From: Microbacterium sp. nov. GSS16
GTDB lineage: Bacteria; Actinomycetota; Actinomycetes; Actinomycetales; Microbacteriaceae
Direction: 5' to 3'
Length of the DNA stretch: 64,000 nucleotides
Assembly (NCBI RefSeq): GCF_028198145.1
Contig: NZ_CP116338.1
Span: forward strand, 248,001-312,000
Shown here: one piece after another, positions 17,609 to 27,793 of the stretch
Numbering within the stretch: position 1 is the stretch's first letter
Layout: each line of letters begins with the position of its first letter
The notes under the pieces: model-generated
The model's input: the letters and a program-made list of their open reading frames with translations, nothing else
Databases searched by the model: none
What the model was told of the DNA's origin: nothing
Made by a program: the position numbers and the translations under genes

Positions 17609-20600
17609 TCAGACCGCGACCTTCGGCTTCGCCCACGATCGCCCACGGGTGTCCTTGAGAATCGTGTACTCCACGTCGACGTGCGGCTCGATGGCGCTGT
17701 ACTTGTCGTTCGGCGCGCCGATCACGAGCTGGAACCCCAGCCCCCGCCACGCGCCGATCGCGCGCTTCGTGAAGTGGGCGTCGGCCTTGATGAGGGCCTC
17801 GTCCATGAACACCGGCGCGTAGCGCGGGCGCGAGGCGCCGGCATCCCCCAGCTGGTACCGCAGAGCCGCGCCGACGATGAACGCGACCAGCTCCTGCGAC
17901 TCGCCACCAGACTTCTCGCCGATGTGGTCGTACAGCGCGACGTGCTCCCCCGTCTCGGCGAGCACCCGCTCGGCAGACACCCGCACGTGGTTGCGCACGT
18001 CGATCAGCTCGGCGAAGTCGGGAGCGGTGCGGCGCATGCGCCCGATCAGCCGGCTCATCCGCTTGTACGCGTGCTCGCGCTCGTCGTCGGTCGACGCCGC
18101 CTCGATCAGCCCGCGCACCTCGCGCAGCTCGCGGCGGAAGCGCTTGCGCGCCTCGGACTGGTTCTCGCGCGGCGAGATCTGCAGGCGATGCCGGTCGTCG
18201 TAGAACGGCAGCTCACGCATGATGCTGTTGATCGGCTCGATCCGCTCCCTGATCTCGCGCACCGATCGGCTGAGGGTCGAATCGAGGCTGGTCAGGTCGT
18301 TGCCCGACAGGCCCAGCAGGCTGTCGCGCCATTCGCTCTCGAGCTCGTGCAGCCCGTTCGTGCGCAGCGCCTCGAGGATCCCGAGGAACTCGGGCACCGA
18401 GGCATCCGGATCCGGCAGCAGGTTGAGGTTCGGCCACCGCTCGAGGAACGACGACATGAGCTGCCGCATCCGCTCGCGCTGCTCGTCGTGCGCCTCCTCG
18501 GCCGCGCGGCGGTCGGATGCCAGACGCGCCGCCGCCGACTTCAGCGCCAGGTTCAGCCGGGCCAGCCGGTCGCTCGCCGACAACCCCTCGCCGTCGTCAG
18601 ACGCCGAGAGCATGAAGCGCTCATCGAGGAACGCCGCCTGCGCGTCACCGACCGACATCTCCGCCGCCTCGTCGACCACGCGCTGGCACTCGTCGACGTC
18701 GTCGGTCACCGCGCCCCAGCGCTCCTGCGTGTCCGCGCGCTGCGCGCCGAGCGCCCCGATCTCGTCGCGCAGCACGGCCGCGCGCACCTTGAGGCTCTCG
18801 ACCCGCTCGCGCAGGTCAGCGATCTCGGGATTCGCGGTCGTCACCTCGGCCTCGACGGCCTGCCACCGCTCGACCTCCGCGGCGAGCGAGGCGACGTCGA
18901 CCTGCTCCCAGGTCAGGTCGTGGATCATCGCGAACGCCGTCGAGCGCTGCTCGATGGCATCCATCGCCGCCTCGGCGTCGGTCACCGCGGCGGTCGCTAC
19001 CGCGACCTCCGCCTCGAGAGCCGCGGCCTGCTCGTCGAGCGCACGCAGACGCCGCTCGTTCGAGAAGCCGAGCACGTTCTCGCGGCCATGCCCGCCGTGC
19101 GCCCCGCGGTTGCCCTGAGACATCTGCCCCGCGATCGTGAGCGCCATCGCGTGCGCGCTCAGCTGCGCCGACGAGTCGACGCACACGAACCCGAAGCGCT
19201 CGTCGAGGCGCTGCTGCAGCCAGCCCGTGAACGGCGTCGGGCGGTGGTCGAGCCGGCCGGGGAGCGTACGGGCGTCGGCGAGATCGGCCGACGCCAGCCC
19301 GGTCTGCACTCCCTCGTAGCGCAGCCGGATCGGCAGGCGCACCTCGTCGATCGCGGCGCGGAACCGGTCGATGTGCGCGTCGTCGAGCAGCAGCGTCGTG
19401 GCGAACCCGCCGAGAGCGAGGTTGAATGCCTCGCGCCACGGCTCGAACTCGGTGCGCACCTCGATCAGCTCACCCACGAAGGGCAGGTCGTCGGTGTCGA
19501 GACCGGCGGCCTCGGCCAGCAGCATGCGCGCCCGGTCGAGGGCGGGAGGGATGCTGCCGCGCAGCCGATCCGCCTCCGCGCGCTCTTCGGCGAGCGCTCG
19601 CCGGCGTTTCGCGAGCGCCTGCCTGGCGGATTCGGCCTCGGCGAACGTCGCCCGGGCCTGCCGTCGAGCGGATGCCTCGGACTGTGCGGCACGGGCGGCC
19701 GCCTGCACCTCGGCGAATTCCTCGGCCGTGCTGGCCGACAGCCCGAGTTCGGCCAGCACGGTGTCGAACCGGTCGCGCTCGCGCCGCACCTCGGCGAGGC
19801 GCCGTTCGACCGCGCGCAGCTCGCGCTGTGCGGTCTCGAGCCGGTCGCCACCCGACTGGCGCAGCAGGTCGAGCAGACCGTCGCGCTCCGCTTCGGCGGC
19901 GTCGACCAGGGCCTTCTTCTCGCGCAGGGTCAGGTCGAGGGCGTGCGTGCGCTCGCGCAGCTCGTCTTCGACCTCGCGCAGCAGATCGAGGCGGCGTTCG
20001 GCCCGCCACAGGGTGGCGCGCGAGTCGGGGGATGCGAAGTCGCCCACCTCGTCGATCAATCGCACCTGCTCAGCCGCTGCCGTGATCCGCTCCCGGATGC
20101 CCGCGATCGGCTCCAGCGCGTTCACCTGCTGACGCGCGGTGATCATGCTCGCCCGGGTGCTCTCGAGCTCGTCGAAGTGCGCGACCACGGCATCCGCCGT
20201 CGCCATCGTCTCGGGCTCTTCGAGGACCAGCCGCTTGTACAGGTCGTCGACCGTCGTGATCTGCTGACCGGCCTGGATGCGCGCGAGCAGACTCATCGCC
20301 TTCGCACCCGACCCCGCCGCACCGATGCCCAGCACGGCATGCAGGCGGGCCGAGAACTCGCGGTCGGTGCCGAGGGTCTCGAGGCCGAGCGCGCGCAGCG
20401 CCGAGTCGGCGAGGCGCTGAGAAGCTGCCTCTTCGAGGCGTGCGAGGTCGAAGAAGCCGTCGGTCGTCGCCCGCACCCGCACGGTGTCTTCGAGGATGCG
20501 CGCGCCGGCCGGGATGTACCAGGCGCGCAGCGCCGTGAAGCGCGAGCCGTCGTGGTCGAGCCACGTCATCGCGATGGCCGTCCAGGTGTCTTCGCCGTCG

Positions 20601-20956
20601 CCGCGCAGCACGCGCAGCTTGGTGCCCTCGTCGGTGCGCGACTCGTCGATCTTGCCGCGGCCGTACGAGAGGATGTTGCGCTGCTCATCGCCCCTTGGGC
20701 GACCGGTGATCCCGCCGTTGGAGGCGCCGTTGAACGGCGTCGTGTGCGGCATCATCAGGGCGATGTAGGCATCCATCAGCGTCGACTTGCCCGACCCCGA
20801 CCCGCCGCAGAGCATGGTCGCGGTCGGCGAGAAGCGCACTCGGTGCGGGCCGCCGTCGTAGCCGCCCCAGTTGACCAGCTGCAGGTCTTCGGCGACCCAC
20901 TGCTGACCACGGGAGTCGGCGGGGATCAGCCCGAAGAGCGTCTCGAGCATCGTCAC
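17609..20956 (-). CDS. jetC: JetC/MksB SMC-like ATPase of a Wadjet-type (MksBEF) complex
   Basis: About 1115 residues. GTG 20956 is preferred because AAGGAGG lies seven bases upstream and GTGA overlaps the jetB stop; an ATG two codons later is the alternative. Walker [10 protein letters not shown] lies near residue 51; a long coiled coil follows, with a hinge-like globular region ([29 protein letters not shown]); the signature [12 protein letters not shown] is near 1015 and Walker [14 protein letters not shown] near 1050. It should dimerise as the DNA-loop-extruding motor. It ends the operon: no jetD-like nuclease gene follows, only the tandem repeat and a convergent HNH gene. Confidence 0.9.
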   Translation of the reverse strand: MTMLETLFGLIPADSRGQQWVAEDLQLVNWGGYDGGPHRVRFSPTATMLCGGSGSGKSTLMDAYIALMMPHTTPFNGASNGGITGRPRGDEQRNILSYGRGKIDESRTDEGTKLRVLRGDGEDTWTAIAMTWLDHDGSRFTALRAWYIPAGARILEDTVRVRATTDGFFDLARLEEAASQRLADSALRALGLETLGTDREFSARLHAVLGIGAAGSGAKAMSLLARIQAGQQITTVDDLYKRLVLEEPETMATADAVVAHFDELESTRASMITARQQVNALEPIAGIRERITAAAEQVRLIDEVGDFASPDSRATLWRAERRLDLLREVEDELRERTHALDLTLREKKALVDAAEAERDGLLDLLRQSGGDRLETAQRELRAVERRLAEVRRERDRFDTVLAELGLSASTAEEFAEVQAAARAAQSEASARRQARATFAEAESARQALAKRRRALAEERAEADRLRGSIPPALDRARMLLAEAAGLDTDDLPFVGELIEVRTEFEPWREAFNLALGGFATTLLLDDAHIDRFRAAIDEVRLPIRLRYEGVQTGLASADLADARTLPGRLDHRPTPFTGWLQQRLDERFGFVCVDSSAQLSAHAMALTIAGQMSQGNRGAHGGHGRENVLGFSNERRLRALDEQAAALEAEVAVATAAVTDAEAAMDAIEQRSTAFAMIHDLTWEQVDVASLAAEVERWQAVEAEVTTANPEIADLRERVESLKVRAAVLRDEIGALGAQRADTQERWGAVTDDVDECQRVVDEAAEMSVGDAQAAFLDERFMLSASDDGEGLSASDRLARLNLALKSAAARLASDRRAAEEAHDEQRERMRQLMSSFLERWPNLNLLPDPDASVPEFLGILEALRTNGLHELESEWRDSLLGLSGNDLTSLDSTLSRSVREIRERIEPINSIMRELPFYDDRHRLQISPRENQSEARKRFRRELREVRGLIEAASTDDEREHAYKRMSRLIGRMRRTAPDFAELIDVRNHVRVSAERVLAETGEHVALYDHIGEKSGGESQELVAFIVGAALRYQLGDAGASRPRYAPVFMDEALIKADAHFTKRAIGAWRGLGFQLVIGAPNDKYSAIEPHVDVEYTILKDTRGRSWAKPKVAV

Positions 20957-22002
20957 AGCGCTGCCTCCTTCTGGGCTCTCTCGGCACGGGATGCCTGCTG
21001 CGCCGCCTGCTCGCGCAGCCACGCGCGCAGCTCGGCGAGCTTCTCGGCGCTGAGCACCACCTCGACCAGCGGGCTGATCCGATAGCGGCCGAGAGTCTCC
21101 TCGTCGATCACGCCCTCGCGGTCGAGCCGGTCGAGCGCGGCGCGGATCGCCTTCTGCTGGCGGGCGGTGCTGCCGTCGGCATCCGTCAGATAGCTGAGCA
21201 CCGTCTGCTCGATGTCTTCGACGTCGATACGAGGGGCCGGCTCGCCCGCGGCCGACTCGCGCTGGAAGACCGTGCGCAGGTGCACGAGCACGAGCGTCTC
21301 GGTGCGGTTGTATGGGGCATCCTTCAGCAGGATCGGCACTTCGAACTCGTCGGAGCGCACCTGCTGCTTGTAGGCCACACCGCGCCCGAGGTCGACGACC
21401 AGACGCAGGTACAGGTCGTGCATGCGCGACTCGATGAGCTGCTGGTGCTCGAGCAGCAGCGCCCACTCGGAACGACTGTCGGCGCTGAGGAACCGGCGCT
21501 GCAGCACGTGCACGAGCACGCGTCGCACCTCCGGATCGAGGGTGCCGCGATCGCCGGGGAAGAGCTCGTCGGGGTCATCCTCCATCGCGACGGGGGCGAT
21601 GAACGGCGCGTCGGGCTGCGCGTCCGTGCGGTCGTCGGCCTGTTCGGGGATGCCGAACGCCGGTTCCGCGGCATCCGCACCGGCGCTTTTCATCCCCGAC
21701 CCGGATGCCGGGCTCGCGGCCGACGACTCAGGGATGCCGAACGCCGGTTCCGCGGCATCCGCACCGGCATTTCCCATCCCCGACCCGGCTGCCCGGCCCG
21801 CGGCCGGCGACTCCGGGATGCCGAACGCCGGTTCCGCGGCATCGACACCGGCATTTCCCATCCCCGACCCGGCTGCCCGGCCCGCGGCCGACGACTCCGG
21901 GATGCCGAACGCCGGTTCCGCGGCATCCGCACCGGCATTTCCCATCCCCGACCCGGATGCCGGGGCAGCGGCCGGGCCCGAGGCAGCAGTCTCGTCAGTC
22001 AT
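20953..22002 (-). CDS. jetB: JetB/MksE subunit (DUF4194) with N-terminal repeat array
   Basis: 349 residues. Residues about 150-340 are the DUF4194 winged-helix kleisin-associated (KITE) subunit: [58 protein letters not shown]. Before that, residues 17-120 contain four tandem copies of a 28-residue unit ([20 protein letters not shown] core), Ala/Gly-rich and probably disordered; I know no such array in the family. Its ATG overlaps the jetA stop (ATGACTGA) and its TGA overlaps the jetC GTG, so the operon is tightly coupled. Acts with JetA and JetC at DNA. Confidence 0.88.
   Translation of the reverse strand: MTDETAASGPAAAPASGSGMGNAGADAAEPAFGIPESSAAGRAAGSGMGNAGVDAAEPAFGIPESPAAGRAAGSGMGNAGADAAEPAFGIPESSAASPASGSGMKSAGADAAEPAFGIPEQADDRTDAQPDAPFIAPVAMEDDPDELFPGDRGTLDPEVRRVLVHVLQRRFLSADSRSEWALLLEHQQLIESRMHDLYLRLVVDLGRGVAYKQQVRSDEFEVPILLKDAPYNRTETLVLVHLRTVFQRESAAGEPAPRIDVEDIEQTVLSYLTDADGSTARQQKAIRAALDRLDREGVIDEETLGRYRISPLVEVVLSAEKLAELRAWLREQAAQQASRAERAQKEAAL
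21643..21954 (-). repeat. 84-base in-frame tandem repeat inside jetB
   Basis: Four copies of an 84-base unit (the last about 60 bases) with GGGATGCCGAACGCCGGTTC recurring once per copy. Copies 1-3 are nearly identical, including synonymous positions, so expansion is recent. Confidence 0.92.
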
Positions 22003-23464
22003 CGTGATCCTCCTCGGCTGCGCGGGCGGTCACCGAGACGAACGCGAAGCGCCTCGTGGTGCCGTCGGGGCGCATCGTCTCGACGGTCGACAGGCCTTCG
22101 GTCTCGGTCATGCCATTGCGGTGCGCGATCTCGAGCAGACCGACCAGGTCCACCGGGCGCCGCGTGTCTTCGGGTGCGTGGGCGAAGGCATCCGCCAGGT
22201 CGAACTCCGCGCCGAGGCCCGCCACGTACGTCTCGAGCTCGGCGTAGCGGGGGCCGCCCCACGAGCGCGAATCGGCTTCGAGGTACTCGACGTCGTCGGC
22301 ATCCGTCAGCGGGGCGGGAGCCCCGGGCGGGCGAACATCGCCGACGGTCTGACGGAGCCGGCCGAGGTCGATGAGCGGCAGGCTGCGCACCGGATCGACC
22401 ACCGCGTTCGACGGCGCCGACTGCGCCCACTGATGCAGGCCCGAGATGACGTCGCGCAGCAGGTCGTCGATCTGCCGGTCGCGCAGCGGGTCGTGGGTCT
22501 TCACCTGCCCGGTGATGACGTGCGAAGCACGGCGCTGCGCAGCGAGCACCTCCTCGACGCCCAGCTCGACCCGGCGGCCAATCGCGTCGAACTCCGCGCG
22601 CTGGGTCTGATCGAGGTGACGGGCGAACGGATGCGCGAGCAGGTCGTGCAGCTGCTCGGCGAGAGCGTCGATGCGCTCGGGGTCTCCGATCAGCCGCAGC
22701 GCTCCGGCGAACGCGCGGCCTTCGGGAGTCGCCTGCATGACGTCTTTCGCGCGCTGCAGGTACTCGCGCAGCACCTCGCCGGTCGGGCGCTCGTCACGGC
22801 GCAGGTGCGCGACGACGTCGCGCTGCATCGCCTTGAGCGATTCGGCGACGCGGGTGAAGTCGGCGGGCAGCTCGCGCGCCAGGTGCAGGATGTTCTCGGC
22901 CTCTTCAAACAGCTCCTCGTCGTCGACGGGAACAGTGCCGTTCGCCTGCACCCGCAGGATCTCGGCGTCGAGGGCATCTCTCTCGGCGGTCAGACGGGCG
23001 ATGCGCTTGACGGGGTCGGCCTCGGCCTCGTCGGCCAGCCGTTCCACCGCGTCGAGCAGGGTGCGCACACGCGAGTTCGACACCCGGGTGCGGCCGCCGC
23101 CGGTGCGGCCGGTGATCTCGAGCGCCTCGACCGCGTGCGCAGAGAGCCGGTAGACCTCGACGTCGTCGTCGATCTGCTGCACGAGCCAGCCCTGCTTCGC
23201 CCAGGTGCGGCACACCTCCCGGCCACTGCCAGCGGGGATGCGCCGGTCGTCATCGTCGTGTCCTGCAGAGCGCAGCTGGTCGAGCGCCTCGGCGACCTCG
23301 GCGTGCGCGTCGGCCACGGGCACGGACGGGCGCTCGGCCGAGAACAGCATCGACAGCGCCGCGATGACGAAGGGCGCCTGGCGACCGTGAAGCAGCCCCA
23401 GCGTCGGCGTTCGGAACGCCGCGAGGGAGCGAGAGTATGCCGCCTCGGCACGCGCGCCAGTCAC
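21995..23464 (-). CDS. jetA: JetA/MksF kleisin-like subunit (DUF3375)
   Basis: About 489 residues from a GTG at 23464; an ATG at 23500 would add 12 residues, and neither has a perfect ribosome site. The family signature is [27 protein letters not shown] at the N-terminus, then [15 protein letters not shown] and [17 protein letters not shown], a central coiled coil, and a C-terminal domain joined to the SMC partner. In type I Wadjet and MksBEF systems JetA bridges the JetC heads and holds JetB. First gene of jetABC. The family normally protects against plasmids or organises the chromosome; which applies here depends on whether a JetD exists elsewhere. Confidence 0.88.
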   Translation of the reverse strand: MTGARAEAAYSRSLAAFRTPTLGLLHGRQAPFVIAALSMLFSAERPSVPVADAHAEVAEALDQLRSAGHDDDDRRIPAGSGREVCRTWAKQGWLVQQIDDDVEVYRLSAHAVEALEITGRTGGGRTRVSNSRVRTLLDAVERLADEAEADPVKRIARLTAERDALDAEILRVQANGTVPVDDEELFEEAENILHLARELPADFTRVAESLKAMQRDVVAHLRRDERPTGEVLREYLQRAKDVMQATPEGRAFAGALRLIGDPERIDALAEQLHDLLAHPFARHLDQTQRAEFDAIGRRVELGVEEVLAAQRRASHVITGQVKTHDPLRDRQIDDLLRDVISGLHQWAQSAPSNAVVDPVRSLPLIDLGRLRQTVGDVRPPGAPAPLTDADDVEYLEADSRSWGGPRYAELETYVAGLGAEFDLADAFAHAPEDTRRPVDLVGLLEIAHRNGMTETEGLSTVETMRPDGTTRRFAFVSVTARAAEEDHDD

Positions 23465-23619
23465 ACGCTCCAGTTTATCGGTCGGGTGCCTGCGCTTCAT
23501 GCCCGGCGGCGCGCCCGGCCGGCCTTCGTGCCCGGTCGGCGAGTCGCCGCAGCTGCGGCGACGATGGCGGCACGGCCGCGGCACGGCTGGGGCTGTATGG
23601 CGGCGACACGGCGCCTCCG

Positions 23620-23686
23620 CGAGACTTGCGTTGCAGCATGAGACCGACCGTCAAGCGTCATGTCTCGTGCTGGAACGGAAGTCTCG
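23620..23686. repeat. 67-base palindromic element, copy 1
   Basis: Left arm 23620-23644 begins CGAGACTTGCGTTGCAGCAT; right arm 23662-23686 is GTCTCGTGCTGGAACGGAAG plus TCTCG. The 25-base arms are imperfectly complementary around a 17-base loop. The same design and arm sequence occur at 37631-37697. It lies between jetA and the tRNA terminator. Confidence 0.85.
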
Positions 23687-23739
23687 GGAACCGTGGGCAA
23701 ATCCCGAACCGGCCGCAGCAACGCATCCCGGATACGACA

Positions 23740-23764
23740 AAACCCCCGGCTTCACCGGGGGTTT
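23740..23764 (-). terminator. Terminator after tRNA-Met
   Basis: Perfect 10-base arms AAACCCCCGG and CCGGGGGTTT around a five-base loop, seven bases past the tRNA 3' end, with a TTTTG run on the minus strand. Confidence 0.88.
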
Positions 23765-23771
23765 CATTCTG

Positions 23772-23845
23772 TAGCAGGAGCGGGGCTTGAACCCGCGACC
23801 TCACGATTATGAGTCGTGCGCTCTCACCAACTGAGCTACCCTGCC
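23772..23845 (-). tRNA. tRNA-Met (CAT)
   Basis: The minus strand folds into a full cloverleaf: acceptor GGCAGGG, T8-A9, D-arm GCTC, anticodon loop CTCATAA within CACGA/TCGTG, variable loop, T-arm GCGGG/TTCAAGC/CCCGC, discriminator A. CCA is not encoded. Loop and stems suit an elongator Met tRNA rather than initiator (no GGG/CCC anticodon stem pairs). Confidence 0.93.
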
Positions 23846-23877
23846 GCAGGGCATCCGATCGAAATGCGAATGCTGCG

Positions 23878-23949
23878 AGCCCCGAGTCAGGATTGAACTG
23901 ACGACCCCTTCCTTACCATGGAAGTGCTCTGCCACTGAGCTATCGGGGC
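23878..23949 (-). tRNA. tRNA-Thr (GGT)
   Basis: Acceptor GCCCCGA, anticodon stem CTTCC/GGAAG with loop ATGGTAA (anticodon GGT), T-loop TTCAATC, discriminator T, CCA not encoded. It is 32 bases upstream of tRNA-Met and probably in the same transcript. Confidence 0.93.
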
Positions 23950-24015
23950 GTGCTGCCCGTTTCCGGGCAACCAGATGAGATTATCACCTCACCGTGTCTC
24001 GCGCGAAATCGAGGA

Positions 24016-25317
24016 TCAGTACTCGTAACGCCCGGCGTTCCGCTGCATCCACGGCAGCGGATCGACGGTCGAGCCGTTGATGATGATCTCGAAGTGCAGG
24101 TGCGCGCCGTACGAACGGCCGGTGTTGCCGACGTGTCCGATGACGTCGCCCACCTTGACCTTGTCGCCGGCCTTGACCTGCATCGAGCCATGCTGCATGT
24201 GCGCGTAGTGGCTCGTCACCACCTGGCCGTCGATGACGTGGTCGATGTAGATCGTCACGCCGTATGCGCCGCCCGACTCGGTCGCGATGCGCACCGTGCC
24301 GTCGGCGATCGCCTGGATCGGCGCACCCTCCCCGGGCACGAGGTCGATGCCGGCGTGCAGTCGGCCCCAACGCTGGCCGTAGGGCGAGCTCATCGCCACG
24401 CCGACCTTGAACGGCCACTGGATGGCCGCCTCGGGGTCGTTCGTGTACAGGCTCTCGGAGAACTTGATGCCCTCTTCGGCCGCGACCTGCGCGAGCGAGA
24501 TGGTCGAGTACGAGTCAGAGCGTGCGAGCGATTCGCCCTGCACATCGGCGGGGGCGACGAACGCCTGGATCTCGCCCTCGTCGACCTTGTCTGATGACGC
24601 GGCGGCAGTCGCTCCCGCGACGAGGGATGCGGAGGCACCGCCCTGCGCGGCGGCGACGGCCGAGACGGGCAGGGTCATCGACACCGCGATGAGACCGGCG
24701 ACGCCCATGATGCCGAGGCTTGCGCCGGCGGCGACGAACCGCGAGACGCGCGGGCGCCGCGGAGCTAGGTGCGAGGCGACGACGCCCGCCGACACCGGCT
24801 CGTCGGCGACGGGCACGTCGTCGACGGAGCCGTCGACCCGGGGCTGGTCGTCGACGGGGCGGAAGCCGAAGGCCATCGACGCCGCGGCGAAGGCATCCGC
24901 GTCGACCGGCGCTGCCTCCGGCTCGGCCGCGGCTGCGACCTGCTCGGCGATCTGCTCGATCTCGACGGCGGAGGGCTCGTCGCGCACCGCGGGTGCGGGC
25001 GCAGGCTGCGCGGCGGATGCCACTGATGCCACGATCTCGGCGATGACCGCGGCGGGCGCGATCACGGCCTCGGGCTCGGCGACGGTCGGCGCCTCGGGGC
25101 CCGCGCTGGCGGCCATCCGGCGGGCGCGGCGGCTGGTCGCGGCGGCCGAGACGGCGGCGGCGGTCACGGCCGCAGCGGCGGCGACAGCGGATGCCGAAGT
25201 CGGGACGACCTGGTCTGCGTTCGGAGTCGTCGAATCCGCGGGGACCACCGTGGCGGCGCGAAGTCGATTCGAACGACGCGTCGGGGCAGCGGCGTTCTCA
25301 GTGTGCTCAGGGGGCAA
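24016..25317 (-). CDS. M23 peptidase with cytoplasmic Ala/Pro-rich region and one TM segment
   Basis: 433 residues from a TTG at 25317 (GAGAGA upstream), a start I hold loosely. Residues 1-190 are Ala/Pro/Glu-rich and low complexity; one TM segment lies near 195-220; the outside part ends in the LytM/M23 domain: HAGID (His321, Asp325), SHYAHM, and AHLHFE (His406, His408) are the zinc ligands and catalytic residues. The peptidase should cut peptidoglycan cross-bridges or activate other hydrolases at the cell surface. The long cytoplasmic N-terminus is unusual for a simple hydrolase and may link it to a division or growth complex. Confidence 0.9.
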   Translation of the reverse strand: MPPEHTENAAAPTRRSNRLRAATVVPADSTTPNADQVVPTSASAVAAAAAVTAAAVSAAATSRRARRMAASAGPEAPTVAEPEAVIAPAAVIAEIVASVASAAQPAPAPAVRDEPSAVEIEQIAEQVAAAAEPEAAPVDADAFAAASMAFGFRPVDDQPRVDGSVDDVPVADEPVSAGVVASHLAPRRPRVSRFVAAGASLGIMGVAGLIAVSMTLPVSAVAAAQGGASASLVAGATAAASSDKVDEGEIQAFVAPADVQGESLARSDSYSTISLAQVAAEEGIKFSESLYTNDPEAAIQWPFKVGVAMSSPYGQRWGRLHAGIDLVPGEGAPIQAIADGTVRIATESGGAYGVTIYIDHVIDGQVVTSHYAHMQHGSMQVKAGDKVKVGDVIGHVGNTGRSYGAHLHFEIIINGSTVDPLPWMQRNAGRYEY

Positions 25318-25447
25318 AACGGATCTCTCGGGTTTCGGGTCAAGCTGGGGAAGGGCTTGGTCACTCTCGCCGTTCGGGCAACGAAAGTAACGATCGGATA
25401 AACGCTATCGTGCTCAGGCTGAAAAAGCCATGAGTCCGACATATCGC

Positions 25448-26242
25448 TCACTCATGTGGGACGGCGATCGCCTCGCACAGCCGACGATGCACATCGGGTC
25501 CGCCGGCGACCAGCATGGGCCGTGCGGCGGAAGGATCGAGGCGCGTCACCACACCCCCTGCCTCCTCGACCAGGAGCGCTCCGGCAGCGAAGTCCCAGGG
25601 ATTCAGACCGCGCTCGAAGAACCCGTCGAGGCGCCCGGCGGCGACATAGGCGAGATCGATCGCCGCGGATCCCATGCGGCGAAGGTCACGAGCCATGGTC
25701 ATCGCGCGCCCGACCGTGGCCAGGTCGCCGTCGTGCGTCGTCGGGTCGTAGCCGAATCCGGTGCCGAGCAGCGCTCCGGCCGGGGTCTCGGTGGTGACGG
25801 CGAGGCGGGTGCCGTCGAGCCAGGCGCCCTCACCGCGCACGGCGGTGAACAGCTCGCCCAGTGCCGGAGCGCACACGGCCGCCGCGACGCCCTGCCAGCG
25901 CTCGGGATCGGGCTCGCCGTCGACGACGGCGATGCTCACCGAATATCCCGGGATGCCGTACGCGTAGTTCACCGTGCCGTCGATCGGGTCGACCACCCAG
26001 GTGCGCCCGCTCGAACCGCGCTCGGCGCCGGTCTCCTCCCCGAGGAAGCCGTCGTCAGGGCGCTCGGCGCGCAGCCGCTCGCGGATGAGCTGCTCGACCT
26101 CGCGGTCGGCCTCGGTCACGATGTCGGCGATCGTGGACTTGGTCGCCGCGAGCGCCACGCCTTCGGAGCGGCGCCGTCGAGCCAGCTCGCCGGCTTCGCG
26201 AGCGATCTCAGCGGCCAGCGCGCCGAGGTCGGCTGCGCTCAC
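25448..26242 (-). CDS. Inositol monophosphatase-family protein
   Basis: 264 residues from a GTG at 26242 that overlaps the upstream stop (GTGA). Metal-site motifs: GEETG (residues 68-72), VVDPIDGTVNYAYGIPG with Asp85 and Asp88, and LNPWDFAAGALLVEEAGG near the C-terminus with the third metal Asp. The family hydrolyses inositol-1-phosphate, histidinol phosphate, or fructose-1,6-bisphosphate. In actinobacteria inositol is used for mycothiol and phosphatidylinositol, but the substrate cannot be read from sequence. Confidence 0.92.
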   Translation of the reverse strand: MSAADLGALAAEIAREAGELARRRRSEGVALAATKSTIADIVTEADREVEQLIRERLRAERPDDGFLGEETGAERGSSGRTWVVDPIDGTVNYAYGIPGYSVSIAVVDGEPDPERWQGVAAAVCAPALGELFTAVRGEGAWLDGTRLAVTTETPAGALLGTGFGYDPTTHDGDLATVGRAMTMARDLRRMGSAAIDLAYVAAGRLDGFFERGLNPWDFAAGALLVEEAGGVVTRLDPSAARPMLVAGGPDVHRRLCEAIAVPHE

Positions 26243-27720
26243 GACTGGTCATCCGTCCGCTGCGGCGGGGACGGCTCGGTCGACGTGGAGCGCTGGTCAG
26301 CCGAAGGGGAGCGCTGATCTCCGTCGCGGTGCAGGGCCTGCGCCTGATCGCCGGCGAGGTGCGGGGCGGGGGCCTGGTCGCCGCCGAGGTGCGAGGCCGG
26401 TGCCTGCGCGGTGCCGGGCTGCGGGGCGGGTGCCTGCTCGCCGCCGGAGTGCAGGGCCGGAGGAACCGGAGGAGGCGTCGGGATGCCGGAATCGTGCGGC
26501 ACCGGAGGCACCGGAGGCACCGGAGGCACCGGAGGGAGAGTCGAGGCGCCGGAATTGTGCGGCGCAGGCGGTGCCGGCTGGCCGCCGGGTGCGGCCGCGC
26601 CACCGTAAGGGGCGTTCGGCACCGACGAACCGTGCGAGACCGAACCGTGCGAGACCGAACCGTGCGAGACCGAACCGTGCGACCGCGAAGGCGCGTGGGG
26701 TGCCGGCGGGGCGGGCGGCGCCGGCGGCACAGGGGGAGCAGTCGGTACGCCCGCAGCCGAACCGTCGCTCGCGCGCGGAGGCACGTGCGCGAACGGCGCG
26801 CTGTCATCCCACTTCGGCTCGACTCGCGGCGCGACCGTGGGAGAGCCTGCTTGGGGCCCGGCCGGCGCGGCGTGCCCGTACGAATGCTGCGGGGCTTCGA
26901 GCGTCGGGAAGCTCGACGCCCGCTGCGGCGCGTAGGTCGGACGGCCGGTGTAATACGCGTTCAGGTCGGGGCTGCCGTCGGGCAGAGCCGGAAGCGGCGT
27001 GCGACCGTCGGCGTAGGTCGGCCACATCTGCTGCGGCGCGACGGCGACCGGCCGCGTGGGCCGGGGTGCACGCGGAGCGAACAGCGCGTTCAGCAGCGGG
27101 ATCAGGGTGGTGCCGACGGCGGTGAGGATCGCCAGCGCGACCACGATGCGCCAGTACAGGTCGTCGTACCGGAACTGCTCGGGGAACGTCAGGTGGAACA
27201 CCAGCAGCGCGACGAGGCCCGCGAGCATCGCGAACGTGACGATGACGATCACACGCGTGAAGGTGGTGACGTAGCGGCGGGATGCCTTCGTGAACAGGCG
27301 CACGTGCACGAGCGCGAGCTGCAGGATCGCGATCACGAGCAGGAACTGGAAGAACCTCGCTCCCGCCCAGCCGAAGGTCTCGGACATGTCACGCGGCAGC
27401 CAGATCTTCACCGCGCCGACGAGCAGCACGATGATCCAGCTGATCATGCTCGACAGGGCGAGCCAGTCGGGCCGACGCTCGGCGAGATGCGCCTCGGCGA
27501 TCGCGACGCCGGCGAACAGGGCAAGCAGCAGGATCGTGAGGAACGCACGCCCGATGAGGCCGTCCTGGTCGCCGACGAGCACCCAGACGACGCACACGAG
27601 GGCGGCCGCGATCAGCGCGCCGATCGCGATCCAGATCGCGCCGCGCAGCAGCTTCGACGACATCGGCTTGTGCGCATCGGCGTTCACCGGATGCTCGGCT
27701 GACGGTGTGACGTCGGACAT
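26239..27720 (-). CDS. Membrane protein with proline-rich repetitive C-terminal tail
   Basis: 493 residues. ATG 27720 has GGGAGG eight bases upstream; longer readings are shadows. Residues about 20-215 hold six hydrophobic segments. Residues 230-493 are a low-complexity Pro/Ala/His tail with short repeats: a SHGSV run, VPPVP runs and GGDQAPAPH-like units. The type is a multi-pass anchor with a disordered cytoplasmic tail; no family function is recognised. It is coupled by GTGA to the phosphatase gene. Repeats of this kind can vary in length between strains. Confidence 0.8.
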   Translation of the reverse strand: MSDVTPSAEHPVNADAHKPMSSKLLRGAIWIAIGALIAAALVCVVWVLVGDQDGLIGRAFLTILLLALFAGVAIAEAHLAERRPDWLALSSMISWIIVLLVGAVKIWLPRDMSETFGWAGARFFQFLLVIAILQLALVHVRLFTKASRRYVTTFTRVIVIVTFAMLAGLVALLVFHLTFPEQFRYDDLYWRIVVALAILTAVGTTLIPLLNALFAPRAPRPTRPVAVAPQQMWPTYADGRTPLPALPDGSPDLNAYYTGRPTYAPQRASSFPTLEAPQHSYGHAAPAGPQAGSPTVAPRVEPKWDDSAPFAHVPPRASDGSAAGVPTAPPVPPAPPAPPAPHAPSRSHGSVSHGSVSHGSVSHGSSVPNAPYGGAAAPGGQPAPPAPHNSGASTLPPVPPVPPVPPVPHDSGIPTPPPVPPALHSGGEQAPAPQPGTAQAPASHLGGDQAPAPHLAGDQAQALHRDGDQRSPSADQRSTSTEPSPPQRTDDQS

Positions 27721-27793
27721 GATGAGATCCTCCCGGTCGGTGCTCTCATCCTCGCATGCACCGGTCAAGACGATCGGATGCTGTGCAGAGACG

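Noticed and set aside
17120..21085. Very long open frame on the plus strand opposite jetC
   Set aside because: It is the antisense shadow of a GC-rich gene; it has no family motifs, while the minus-strand frame has a full SMC ATPase.
23772..23949. tRNA-targeted integrated element next to tRNA-Met/Thr
   Set aside because: No integrase gene and no repeated tRNA 3' end found in the flanks.
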